Shown: positions 5,471 to 13,407 of the stretch, in pieces
Position numbering within the stretch: position 1 is the first letter of the stretch
Layout: each line of letters opens with the position of its first letter
Origin: DATGZX01 sp035296965
GTDB taxonomy: Bacteria > Planctomycetota > Planctomycetia > Gemmatales > Gemmataceae
Direction of reading: 5' to 3'
Assembly: GCA_035296965.1 (NCBI GenBank)
Contig: DATGZX010000404.1
Span: forward strand, 1 to 22,230
DNA: 22,230 nt
The notes under the pieces: model-generated
Seen by the model: the letters and a program-made list of their open reading frames with translations, nothing else
What the model was told of the DNA's origin: nothing
The model's database searches: none
Translations under genes and position numbers: made by a program

Positions 5471-8400
5471 ATGCTCCCGCGAGCCCTTGATGGTTTGGTC
5501 CTGGGCGTTTGGTTCGGCGTTCTTGCCAACGCGCAAGCCTTGCCAGCTGCCGAATCGGCGATCGGCTCGGTAGACTTCAACCGGGACATTAGGCCGATCC
5601 TCTCGAAGAATTGCCTCGCTTGCCACGGCCAGGATGCAGCCCACCGGGCGACAAGACTCCGTCTCGATCAACGTGAGTCGGCCACCAAGAAACAGAAGAG
5701 CGGCGCCACGCCCATCGTCGCGGGAGCGCCGAAAGCGAGTGAGCTTTTCCGGCGCATCAGTACTACCGACGAGGCGGATCACATGCCGCCCAAGGAGTCG
5801 GGAAAACATCTCACACCCGCGCAGATCGCCACGCTCGGGCACTGGATCGAGCAGGGCGCTCCCTATGCGGAGCACTGGGCGTTCGTCAAGCCCAAGCGCT
5901 ACTCTCTTCCGCCGGTGAAGAACCAATCGTGGCCGCGCAACGGCATCGACTACTTCGTGCTCAGTCGCCTGGAACGCGAGGGATTCAAACCGGCGCCCGA
6001 GGCCGATCGGTTTACGCTGCTCCGCCGTGCCAGCCTGGATCTGCGAGGCCTACCGCCAACGCCGCAGGAGATAGATCTCTTTACGTCGGACACGAGCGGC
6101 GACGCCTATGAGAAAGCGGTGGACCGATTCTTGAAGGACCCGGCGTTTGGCGAACGCTGGGCGCGCATGTGGCTCGATCTGGCCCGCTATGCCGATTCCG
6201 CCGGCTACGGTTCCGATCCGCTGCGGACCATCTGGCGTTACCGGGACTGGGTGATTGATGCTTACAACCGCAACTTGCCCTACGACAAGTTCACCATCGA
6301 TCAAATCGCGGGTGACTTGCTGCCCAAGCCGACGCTGGATGAACGCATGGCGACCGCCTTCCATCGCAACACGATGACCAACACCGAGGGAGGAACCGAC
6401 CGAGAGGAGTTCCGCGTCGCCGCCGTCAAGGACAGGGTGGACACGACCCTGCAAGTCTGGATGGGGCTGACGATGGGTTGCGCCAAGTGCCACAACCACA
6501 AATACGAGCCGATCACGCAAGCGGAGTACTACCGGTTTTACGCCTTCTTCAACCAGACCGCCGACGCGGACAGGCCGGACGAGAAACCGGTGCTCCAGGC
6601 GCCGACGCGCGAAATCGAAGAGCAAATCCGGCACATCGATGCCCGCATCGCGACGCTCAAGACCAAGCTCGACAGTCAGACACCGGAACTCGCGGCAGCC
6701 GAGCGCCAGTGGCAAGCCGAGTTCGATCAGCAACCTGCATGGCGGACGCTCGATGTGGTCTCCGCCCGTTCCGAGGCGGGCGCCCATCTGGTTTCGTTAC
6801 CTGACCGTTCGCTGCGCGCCGAGGGGATCAATCCGCCGCATGACACGTACACGATCTCCGGCCGAACCGATCTTCATGGACTCACGGCGCTTCGACTCGA
6901 AACGATCCCGGATCCAACTCTTCCCAGGGGCGGCGCGGGACGCGCCGCGGACGGCAACTTTGTACTGTCGCACCTGTCGATTACCGCTGGCACACCGGGC
7001 GAGGAGGCGAAACCCATCGCTGGACGCTTCGTCCGGATCGAGATTCCAGGCGACGGCAAGATCCTGTCGCTCGCGGAGGTAGAGGTATTCAGCAAGAGCG
7101 TGAACATCGCCCGGGCCGGCAAGGCGGAACAGTCGAGCACCGACTATGGCGGTGTGGCAGCGCGGGCCATCGATGGGAACACTAACGGCGAATACTTCGC
7201 CGCCCTATCGACGACGCACACGCGCATCAGCACGAATCCATGGTGGGAAGTGAAATTGGCAGCGGGCCAGAACATCGAACGCATCTTGATCTGGAACCGG
7301 ACCGATGGCGGTGTCGGCGTTCGCCTGGCCAATTTCCGCGTGCAAGTGCTGGATGATGTGCACAAGGTCGTATGGCATCGAGAAGTGGCGGAGGCGCCGA
7401 GCCCGAAAGTGGAGCTATTGCCCTCGACCCGGCTAGCATGGAGCGTGAGCCAGGCTCTGGCAGACTTCTCGCAGAACGGCTTCGCCGTCGCCAGCGTCTT
7501 GAACCAGAAGAACCTGTCGCAAGCCGGCTGGGCCGTCGCTCCCCAGCAGAGCCAGCCACACGCAGCAGTCTTTCTCGTCTCCGGGCCGAGCGGCAGCACC
7601 TCGCCCCGCTTAGGTGAGCGGCAGGCAATCATCTCCCCTCTCCCCCGCTTCGGGGGAGAGGGGTTGCGGGTGAGGGGGACGAACGATCCCGGGCCAGGGC
7701 CCCTCACCCCCGACCCCTCTCCCCGGAGTACCGAGGGGAGGGGCGAACAATTGCTGACCATTCGCCTGGAACAGCGCTTCAAAGATGCTGGCTACAACCT
7801 GGGACGGTTTCGCCTGTCCGTGACGAATGATCCCAGGATCCTGGCGCGACAATCGTTGCCTGCGCCGGTCCTGGCCATTCTCGCGACCCCGGCAGAGAAA
7901 CGCGGGAAGGAGCAGCGCGAGGCACTTTCACGTTATTACCGGTCTATCGCCCCTGCCCTGCAACCTGTCCGCGCCGAGATCGCCAGGCTCGAGAAATCCC
8001 GACCCGCGCTGCCGACCTTGCCGGTAATGGTCGAACTATCCGCCAAGCAGCGCCGGGAAACCCACATCATGGTCAAAGGCAATTTCCTGGCGCCGGGCGA
8101 CAAGGTCGAGCCGGGAATTCCTGCAGCCTTTAACCCGCTGCCGAGCGGCGCTCCCAGTGACCGCCTGGGCGTCGCCAAATGGCTGATCGGCCCGGAAAAC
8201 CCTCTTACTGCACGGGTAGCGGTAAACCGCTACTGGTCCCAGTTGTTCGGCACCGGCCTGGTTGAATCCGAGGAGGACTTTGGCACTCAAGGAGACATGC
8301 CTAGCCATCCCGAATTGCTCGATTGGCTGGCGACCGAGTATGTCCGCCTGGGCTGGGATAGCAAGGCGCTCTTGCGTGAGATCGTCACATCCGCCGCGTA

Positions 8401-9100
8401 TCGGCAGTCGTCGAAGGTCACCCCGGAAGTACTTGCTAAAGACCCGCGCAATAGGTTGCTGACCCGTGGGCCGCGCTTCCGGCTGGAGGCGGAGATGGTC
8501 CGCGATCAGGCGCTCTCCCTGAGCGGCCTCTTGAGCAGAAAGATGTACGGCCCCTCGGTGTTTCCGCCTCAACCGCCGGGATTATGGCAGGCGGCGTTCA
8601 ACGGACAGCGCACCTGGGCTACAAGCCAGGGTGAAGATCGCTACCGCCGGGGCATTTATACCTTTTGGCGCAGGACGGTGCCCTATCCGTCCATGGCCAC
8701 GTTCGATGCCCCGAGCCGGGAGACCTGCACGGTGCGGCGCGTGCGCACGAATACGCCGCTTCAGGCACTTGTCACGCTCAATGATCCGGTGTATGTGGAA
8801 ATCTCGCAAGCACTCGCACGGCGGATTGTGCGCGAGGGAGGATCGAGCGCGGAGGAGCGTTCCCGCTATGGCCTGCGTCTCTGTCTGGCCCGGCCGGCAC
8901 AGCCGGCGCAGGTGGAAGAGGTGCTGGCGCTCTACAAGAGCGAAAGAGAGCACTATCGCGAGAATCCCAAGGCGGCGCTAGAGTTGGCGACCGACCCGCT
9001 CGGGCCGTTGCCGGCGGGGATGACGGCGGAAGAATTGGCGGCGTGGACAGTTGTCGCAAATGTCCTGCTCAATCTGGACGGAGTCTTGGTGAAGGGGTGA
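5471..9100 (+). CDS. Secreted PSD1/cytochrome-like protein: PSCyt1 + DUF1549 + discoidin-like + DUF1553
   Basis: A 1209-residue exported protein. The ATG at 5471 opens a signal peptide (LDGLVLGVWFGVLANAQALPAAE). A cytochrome-like PSCyt1 domain follows with the haem motif CLACH (Cys48, Cys51, His52) and HMPPKESGKHLTPAQIATLGHWIEQGAPY. DUF1549 spans about 157-364 and holds a second CxxCH (CAKCH, 337-341). Residues 381-420 look like a coiled coil. Residues about 545-629 resemble an F5/8 type C (discoidin) sugar-binding domain (AIDGNT, PWWEVKLAAGQNIERILIWNRTD). DUF1553 runs from about 892 to the end (RVAVNRYWSQLFGTGLVESEEDFG). The biochemical role of these proteins is unknown; electron transfer linked to polysaccharide or sulfated-glycan use has been suggested from context. 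About 50 residues near 711-760 are repeat-derived (see 7635-7744). Confidence 0.92.
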   Translation: MLPRALDGLVLGVWFGVLANAQALPAAESAIGSVDFNRDIRPILSKNCLACHGQDAAHRATRLRLDQRESATKKQKSGATPIVAGAPKASELFRRISTTDEADHMPPKESGKHLTPAQIATLGHWIEQGAPYAEHWAFVKPKRYSLPPVKNQSWPRNGIDYFVLSRLEREGFKPAPEADRFTLLRRASLDLRGLPPTPQEIDLFTSDTSGDAYEKAVDRFLKDPAFGERWARMWLDLARYADSAGYGSDPLRTIWRYRDWVIDAYNRNLPYDKFTIDQIAGDLLPKPTLDERMATAFHRNTMTNTEGGTDREEFRVAAVKDRVDTTLQVWMGLTMGCAKCHNHKYEPITQAEYYRFYAFFNQTADADRPDEKPVLQAPTREIEEQIRHIDARIATLKTKLDSQTPELAAAERQWQAEFDQQPAWRTLDVVSARSEAGAHLVSLPDRSLRAEGINPPHDTYTISGRTDLHGLTALRLETIPDPTLPRGGAGRAADGNFVLSHLSITAGTPGEEAKPIAGRFVRIEIPGDGKILSLAEVEVFSKSVNIARAGKAEQSSTDYGGVAARAIDGNTNGEYFAALSTTHTRISTNPWWEVKLAAGQNIERILIWNRTDGGVGVRLANFRVQVLDDVHKVVWHREVAEAPSPKVELLPSTRLAWSVSQALADFSQNGFAVASVLNQKNLSQAGWAVAPQQSQPHAAVFLVSGPSGSTSPRLGERQAIISPLPRFGGEGLRVRGTNDPGPGPLTPDPSPRSTEGRGEQLLTIRLEQRFKDAGYNLGRFRLSVTNDPRILARQSLPAPVLAILATPAEKRGKEQREALSRYYRSIAPALQPVRAEIARLEKSRPALPTLPVMVELSAKQRRETHIMVKGNFLAPGDKVEPGIPAAFNPLPSGAPSDRLGVAKWLIGPENPLTARVAVNRYWSQLFGTGLVESEEDFGTQGDMPSHPELLDWLATEYVRLGWDSKALLREIVTSAAYRQSSKVTPEVLAKDPRNRLLTRGPRFRLEAEMVRDQALSLSGLLSRKMYGPSVFPPQPPGLWQAAFNGQRTWATSQGEDRYRRGIYTFWRRTVPYPSMATFDAPSRETCTVRRVRTNTPLQALVTLNDPVYVEISQALARRIVREGGSSAEERSRYGLRLCLARPAQPAQVEEVLALYKSEREHYRENPKAALELATDPLGPLPAGMTAEELAAWTVVANVLLNLDGVLVKG
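7635..7744. repeat. C/G-rich palindromic repeat inserted in frame in the DUF1553 gene
   Basis: Two hairpins joined by a long interrupted stem. Hairpin one has perfect 13-base arms CCCCTCTCCCCCG (7635-7647) and reverse complement (7651-7663). The stretch around 7660-7677 pairs with 7700-7717 with two mismatches. Hairpin two (7714-7744) has an imperfect stem with CGGAGTACC (7724-7732, reverse complement of GGTACTCCG) at the tip. The same sequence, inverted, recurs at 22056-22094. Translated, it gives PLPRFGGEGLRVRG and PLTPDPSPRSTEGRGE, low-complexity Pro/Gly/Arg-rich protein unlike its surroundings. Confidence 0.85.
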
Positions 9101-9167
9101 TCGTGGCGCTCGCAGAACGCTGTACGGTGAACTATAGACGACTGCGCAACCAATGCGACGCGCCGGC

Positions 9168-9230
9168 ACACAAGCCTGAAGCGCCAGCGAAGGAACAGCG
9201 GCATCCTTCGCTGGCGCTTCAGGCTTGTGT
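9168..9230. repeat. Perfect 27-base-pair hairpin between the DUF1553 and DUF1501 genes
   Basis: Arms 9168-9194 and 9204-9230 are exact reverse complements around a 9-base loop (ACAGCGGCA). The arm begins ACACAAGCCTGAAGCGCCAG. There is no T-run after the stem, so it is not a standard intrinsic terminator, but such a strong stem would stabilise or cut mRNA between the two genes. Both strands read HKPEAPAK-like peptides because of the symmetry; those frames are not genes. Confidence 0.9.
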
Positions 9231-9299
9231 AGCTTTCGATGCGCAGTCATCAATAAATAAGAAAACTCGATCTTGCACCGCTCAGAACGGAGTTCGCCA

Positions 9300-10772
9300 A
9301 TGTCCGAGGACGTAAATCTTCATCTTCAACTCGCCCGGGCCCACACTCGCCGGCAGTTTCTGAAGAATTGTCAGCTTGGCATCGGATCGATTGCCTTGGC
9401 AACGCTCTTGAATCGTCGGGGCGCGGCCGGCGAAACGACTGCCGACACGACTAAACCGGCTTCGAGCCACGAGCCCCACTTCGCGGCAAAGGCCAGGAGC
9501 GTCATTTACCTGCATATGTCCGGCGCTCCGCCGCAACACGAGTTGTTCGACTACAAGCCCGAATTGGTCAAGCACCACATGCAGCCGTGCCCAGATGAAT
9601 TGCTCAAGGGGCAACGCTTCCCCTTCATCAAGGGCCATCCCAAGCTGCTGGGCACACCTTTCAAATTCAAGCAATACGGTAAGAGCGGAGCGTGGGTCAG
9701 CGAGCTGTTGCCGCAATTCAGCAAGCAAGTGGACGACGTCGCCATCGTCAAGTCGATGTACACCGACCAGTTCAATCATGCTCCCGCCGAGCTATTCATT
9801 TACACCGGCTCGAGCCGGGCCGGCGGGGCGGCGCTGGGTTCCTGGATCACTTACGGCCTGGGCTCGGAGAACGAGAACCTTCCGGGCTTCGTCGTGTTGA
9901 TCAGCGGCGGCACAGACCCAACCGGTGGCAAGGCCTTGTGGAGTACCGGCTTCCTCCCCTCGGACTACCAGGGTGTGCAATGCCGGACCAGCGGCGAGCC
10001 AATCCTTTATGTCAACGATCCCAAGGGCATGGACCGCGGCGTCCGGCGGCGCAGCCTCGACGCTCTGCGCCGGCTCAATGAATTCGAGCTGCAGCAATTT
10101 GGCGACCCGGAGACGCTGACGCGCATCAGCCAGTACGAGCTGGCTTTCCGCATGCAGATGGCGGTTCCGCAGGTCATGGACATCAACCAGGAGTCGAAGA
10201 AAACGCTGGAGGCGTACGGCGCGCAGCCGGGAGGCTCATCCCTCGCCAACAATTGCCTGCTGGCCCGGCGACTTGTGGAACGTGGCGTGCGTTACGTGCA
10301 GCTTTATGACTGGGGCTGGGACATCCACGGCACTGGGCCGGGAGACGATATCGTCAACCAACTGCCGAAGAAATGCAAGGAGATGGATCGTCCTGTTGCC
10401 GCGTTGCTCAGGGACCTGAAAGCCCGCGGCCTGCTCGATCAGACGCTGGTAATCTGGGGCGGCGAGTTCGGGCGGACATCGATGAACGAGGCGCGCGGCG
10501 GCTCGAAATATCTCGGCCGCGACCACCACCCGCATTGCTTCACGATTTGGCTAGCGGGCGCCGGCATCAAAAAGGGCGTTACGCTCGGAGCGACGGACGA
10601 CCTGGGCTACTTCATTACCCAGGGCAAAATGGGCGTGCACGATCTGCAGGCAACCATCTTGCACTTGCTCGGTTTGGACCCCTGGAAGTTTGCTTATTCC
10701 TATCAGGGCCTGCAGCAACGGCTCATTGGTCCCGAAGGGGATGCCCAGGTGCGACAGGAGATCCTGGCGTAA
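9300..10772 (+). CDS. DUF1501 domain-containing protein, Tat-exported
   Basis: A 490-residue protein. The N-terminus has a twin-arginine signal, TRRQFLK (residues 16-22), and a hydrophobic stretch (LGIGSIALATLL) ahead of RRGAAG. The DUF1501 body, related to the alkaline phosphatase/sulfatase fold, shows YLHMSGAPPQHELFDYKP, GWDIHG, IWGGEFGRTSMNE and GRDHHPHCFTIWLAGAGIKKG; the His and Asp residues in these are likely metal ligands. Family members almost always sit next to a DUF1549/DUF1553 gene, as here, so the two probably act together outside the cytoplasm. The ATG at 9300 has GGAG 7 bases upstream; an in-frame start at 9273 is less likely. The 199-base gap holds the strong hairpin, so the pair may not be expressed equally. 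Export of a folded cofactor-bearing enzyme is an inference from the Tat signal. Confidence 0.92.
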   Translation: MSEDVNLHLQLARAHTRRQFLKNCQLGIGSIALATLLNRRGAAGETTADTTKPASSHEPHFAAKARSVIYLHMSGAPPQHELFDYKPELVKHHMQPCPDELLKGQRFPFIKGHPKLLGTPFKFKQYGKSGAWVSELLPQFSKQVDDVAIVKSMYTDQFNHAPAELFIYTGSSRAGGAALGSWITYGLGSENENLPGFVVLISGGTDPTGGKALWSTGFLPSDYQGVQCRTSGEPILYVNDPKGMDRGVRRRSLDALRRLNEFELQQFGDPETLTRISQYELAFRMQMAVPQVMDINQESKKTLEAYGAQPGGSSLANNCLLARRLVERGVRYVQLYDWGWDIHGTGPGDDIVNQLPKKCKEMDRPVAALLRDLKARGLLDQTLVIWGGEFGRTSMNEARGGSKYLGRDHHPHCFTIWLAGAGIKKGVTLGATDDLGYFITQGKMGVHDLQATILHLLGLDPWKFAYSYQGLQQRLIGPEGDAQVRQEILA

Positions 10773-10900
10773 AAAGTCGCTAATTGCTAAATCTCAGCTT
10801 CGAAGGGACGGTCTCGTACTTTTGAGAGCCAACCGATATAGTCATAAAAGTTTGTGCCTGCTTGCTTTCGACCCATAACCCTCGCGATGAGCAAACTGGA

Positions 10901-11533
10901 ATGGGATCCACTCTCCTTGAACAGATGGCTGCTGGCGAAGCACCTCCCGCCGTCTCATTTACGGTTCAGCAGTATCACGCGATGATTGAAAATGGCATTT
11001 TGCGTGAAGGCGACCCTGTGGAGCTGATTGATGGCGTCCTGATACGAAAAGATCGGAGCACCCTTGGAACTAACCAAATGACTCACGATCCGCGCCATGC
11101 ACTTGTAATCAAGCGTCTGCTGCGTTTGGATCGCCGGCTGGAACCCTATGATTGTCACCTGCAAAGCCAGCTTCCGGTCACGCTGTCGGAAGTGAGCGAG
11201 CCGGAACCCGATGCTGCCGTAGTGAAAGGCACGCCGGAGGCGTTTGCAGATCATCATCCAGGTCCGAGGGATCTCGTGGCCGTGTTGGAAGTCGCAGATA
11301 GCTCCCTCCAATTCGATCGCACGACCAAGCAGGGAAAGTACGCGATTGCCGGCATCGGCCAGTACTGGATCCTGAACCTCGTCGAAGATCAGATCGAACT
11401 CTATGAATCTCCAATCTCCTCTGAGGGCCGCTACGCCCAGCGCGTGGATTATCAACTCGGTCAGGTCGTTCCGCTGAAGATAAACGCTGCTACCACGATC
11501 CAGGTCCCAGTTGCGGACTTGCTATCCAAGTAA
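10901..11533 (+). CDS. Uma2-family putative restriction endonuclease (DUF820, PD-(D/E)XK fold)
   Basis: A 210-residue protein. It opens with an N-terminal helix typical of Uma2 (FTVQQYHAMIENGILREGDPVELIDGVLI, Glu41 conserved). The nuclease core is PEPDAAVV (Asp104), then LVAVLEVADSSLQFDRTTKQGKYAIAGIGQYWILNL with Glu130 and a lysine at 143 or 146. All expected catalytic residues are present. Uma2 genes are numerous in planctomycetes and cyanobacteria, but their function is unproven. The ATG at 10901 is weakly supported by upstream purines (GCAAACTGGA); a TTG at 10862 would add 13 residues of poor character. A possible -10 box TATAGT lies at 10837-10842 without a good -35. It converges with the GNAT gene, 26 bases apart. 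Confidence 0.85.
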   Translation: MGSTLLEQMAAGEAPPAVSFTVQQYHAMIENGILREGDPVELIDGVLIRKDRSTLGTNQMTHDPRHALVIKRLLRLDRRLEPYDCHLQSQLPVTLSEVSEPEPDAAVVKGTPEAFADHHPGPRDLVAVLEVADSSLQFDRTTKQGKYAIAGIGQYWILNLVEDQIELYESPISSEGRYAQRVDYQLGQVVPLKINAATTIQVPVADLLSK

Positions 11534-11561
11534 TTCTTCGGGCGGGCCGAACGTGCGAATT
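11532..11561. terminator. Weak hairpin between convergent genes
   Basis: TTCGG (11537-11541) and CCGAA (11547-11551) form a 5-base stem with a GCGGG loop; outer bases AATTC (11532-11536) and GAATT (11557-11561) could extend it across a bulge. It lies between the stops of the convergent Uma2 and GNAT genes. The stem is short and no strong T-run follows, so terminator function is only possible. Confidence 0.25.
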
Positions 11562-12342
11562 ATGGCGAGCCGGAGGACTGCGGATGTCGCTCCAGAGCGA
11601 TGGCACCGTTTCGAGATGGGGCCAACACTTCCAGCGCTGGTCGGCAATCGGGCGGTAAAGTCTCTCGATAAAGCGGATCGCGTTCGCTGCGGCCGTAGAC
11701 ATGTTGCAGCAATCCGGCGGCCACGCCACGCAGCGCTGCTCCATCGAAGGTCTCTGCCGGCTTGTCGACGGGGATCAGAAAAAGTTGCAGCGGCACAGGG
11801 CCCGCCGAGCGCCGCATGAAGTTCGGAGCCCTGAACGTCAGACCTGAAAGGTGACGTGCTCCAACACGCCTGAACAGGCGCAATCGGGCTTGCCAGAGCG
11901 CACTGTCTTTCGTAGATTCCGGCGCGTCGGGCTCATGGCTTTCCACGACGACAAACGGCAAGTGCACACCTTCGCAGGCAGCGTCCACCTGCAGCACCCT
12001 GACCAGAAGGCTCATTAGGCGGCTGCCGATACCTTGGCCGCGGAAACGTGGCTCGACCCCCAGGTAACAGGCGTAGCCGCCGTAGCCTGGAAGATGCATC
12101 CCATAGGCAAAGCCGGCAACCGGCCCAGGCAAGCGTGATCTTCGGCGCCTGGCTGAGAGAAGCAAGTGCGGACTCCAGCGACCCGGACGCCAGGTTGCAC
12201 GACTTGTCACGGCCTTCTCGATCCACAACCAGGGAATTCGTTCTGCTTCATCCAAGGTCGATTCATAAAGGTGTCGAGCCTGCTGCATCTCGGCACTCAC
12301 AGGATCGAGGGCTTCCCAGCAAACAATCTCAGCCTCGCGCAT
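11560..12342 (-). CDS. GNAT-family N-acetyltransferase
   Basis: A 260-residue protein, longer than a minimal GNAT. The acetyl-CoA site is at YLGVEPRFRGQGIGSRLMSLLV, with RGQGIG at 101-106, preceded by VAGFAYGMHLPGYGGYACYL, the core beta strands. The later RLFRRVGARHL matches the last conserved helix (the FYxxxGF position). The roughly 80-residue C-terminal part (PVPLQLFLIPVDKPAETFDGAALRGVAAGLLQHVYG) is an extension seen in planctomycete relatives I cannot name precisely; it may bind the acceptor. The substrate is unknown. The gene diverges from the secreted protein at 12413 with a 70-base shared upstream region. Confidence 0.8.
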   Translation of the reverse strand: MREAEIVCWEALDPVSAEMQQARHLYESTLDEAERIPWLWIEKAVTSRATWRPGRWSPHLLLSARRRRSRLPGPVAGFAYGMHLPGYGGYACYLGVEPRFRGQGIGSRLMSLLVRVLQVDAACEGVHLPFVVVESHEPDAPESTKDSALWQARLRLFRRVGARHLSGLTFRAPNFMRRSAGPVPLQLFLIPVDKPAETFDGAALRGVAAGLLQHVYGRSERDPLYRETLPPDCRPALEVLAPSRNGAIALERHPQSSGSP

Positions 12343-12412
12343 CGTGCTTCCTCACCAAGTACTGTTCCGTTTTCTAGACGCCGTAGTTGCTCCCGCAAAA
12401 GGAGTAAAAGCC

Positions 12413-13273
12413 ATGTTACCTCGCATGCTTGTGTTTTGCCTGGCTTCACTCTATTTCCCAGGGTATCCGACGGCTGCGACCGATGTGCCTTCGACGCCAT
12501 CCCCGTCAGGTGCTGTTACTACTCCAGTGGCTGCCCTACCTTCCGTCAACGCGCTCGCTGGCGCCGTGCGCGGCTTTGTGGTGCGCAATGCACCTGGGGT
12601 TTTGTACGAGAAGACCCACAATTGGGGCCATACAGCAGCGGAGCCGACCGGCATCAAGTGGACGGGGCAGGGCTTGCAAACCCACCCCAAGATCACGAAA
12701 TCGCAGCGCAATGACGGCAAATGGCGCAGGGTTCGGGTCACCGCGCCAAACCTCGCCGACAGCCTTACTCTGGAGTTGAAAAACCTTCAGCAGCCCGAGC
12801 CCGGACGTACGCTGGTTGACGTTTACCTGACTTTCGATGCCCGTGTCGAACTGGAGCGAGAGAACTGGAAGGCCGGTATCCGTCTCGATGCCTGGAGTGC
12901 CCGCGCGCGGGCTCGCGTCAAGGTGGCCCTGGCCTGCGAGCTGACCGCACGCGTAGACTGGAGTTCCGGACTTGGCCCCGATGGCGTCTTCCGGTTGCGG
13001 GTCGTGCACGCCGATTTCAACTACGATCGCTTTGTGCTGGAGCACGTTGCGGGAATAGGCGGCGATGCGGCCAAAGCCGCCGGCGATGTGATCAGAAGCA
13101 TTATCCACCGCTGGCAGCCCGCGCTGGAGCAGGAACTTCTGGCCAAGGCCAATGCCGCTATCGAAAAGGCAGCGGACACCAAGGAAATCCGCATCGGGCT
13201 GGGATCGCTGCTGCGCGCCAAAGGCAAACGTAGCCCGACAACGGACAAGCCTGCCAAGGATAATCCTGGTTGA
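12413..13273 (+). CDS. Secreted protein of unknown function
   Basis: A 286-residue protein I do not recognise as a named family. The ATG at 12413 has a strong ribosome site (AAAAGGAG, 12397-12404) and opens a signal peptide (LPRMLVFCLASLYFPGYPTAATD); an in-frame start at 12344 is upstream of that site and rejected. A Pro/Ser/Thr linker (about 24-40) follows. The mature part has beta-rich segments with amphipathic alternation (ARVELERENWKAGIRLDAWSARARARVKVALACELTARVDW) and then a long amphipathic helix (DVIRSIIHRWQPALEQELLAKANAAIEKA). That order, curved beta sheet then a long helix, resembles lipid-binding TULIP-type proteins, but this is only a shape-based guess. The role is unknown, probably periplasmic or envelope. 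Confidence 0.75.
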   Translation: MLPRMLVFCLASLYFPGYPTAATDVPSTPSPSGAVTTPVAALPSVNALAGAVRGFVVRNAPGVLYEKTHNWGHTAAEPTGIKWTGQGLQTHPKITKSQRNDGKWRRVRVTAPNLADSLTLELKNLQQPEPGRTLVDVYLTFDARVELERENWKAGIRLDAWSARARARVKVALACELTARVDWSSGLGPDGVFRLRVVHADFNYDRFVLEHVAGIGGDAAKAAGDVIRSIIHRWQPALEQELLAKANAAIEKAADTKEIRIGLGSLLRAKGKRSPTTDKPAKDNPG

Positions 13274-13407
13274 TGCTCCGCGGCACAAGCACGTCTTGTT
13301 TTTCCAGCGATCGCTGCCGCCAATCCGACTCTCTCTACATATCATGGGAACTGACAGCCTCTGATTGCAATGCGGATGGTTGAGACGGCAACCGCTGGAG
13401 CAGTTAC

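Noticed and set aside
6050..6787. Minus-strand open frame inside the DUF1549 region
   Set aside because: Shadow of the DUF1549 coding frame; no start signal or family features.
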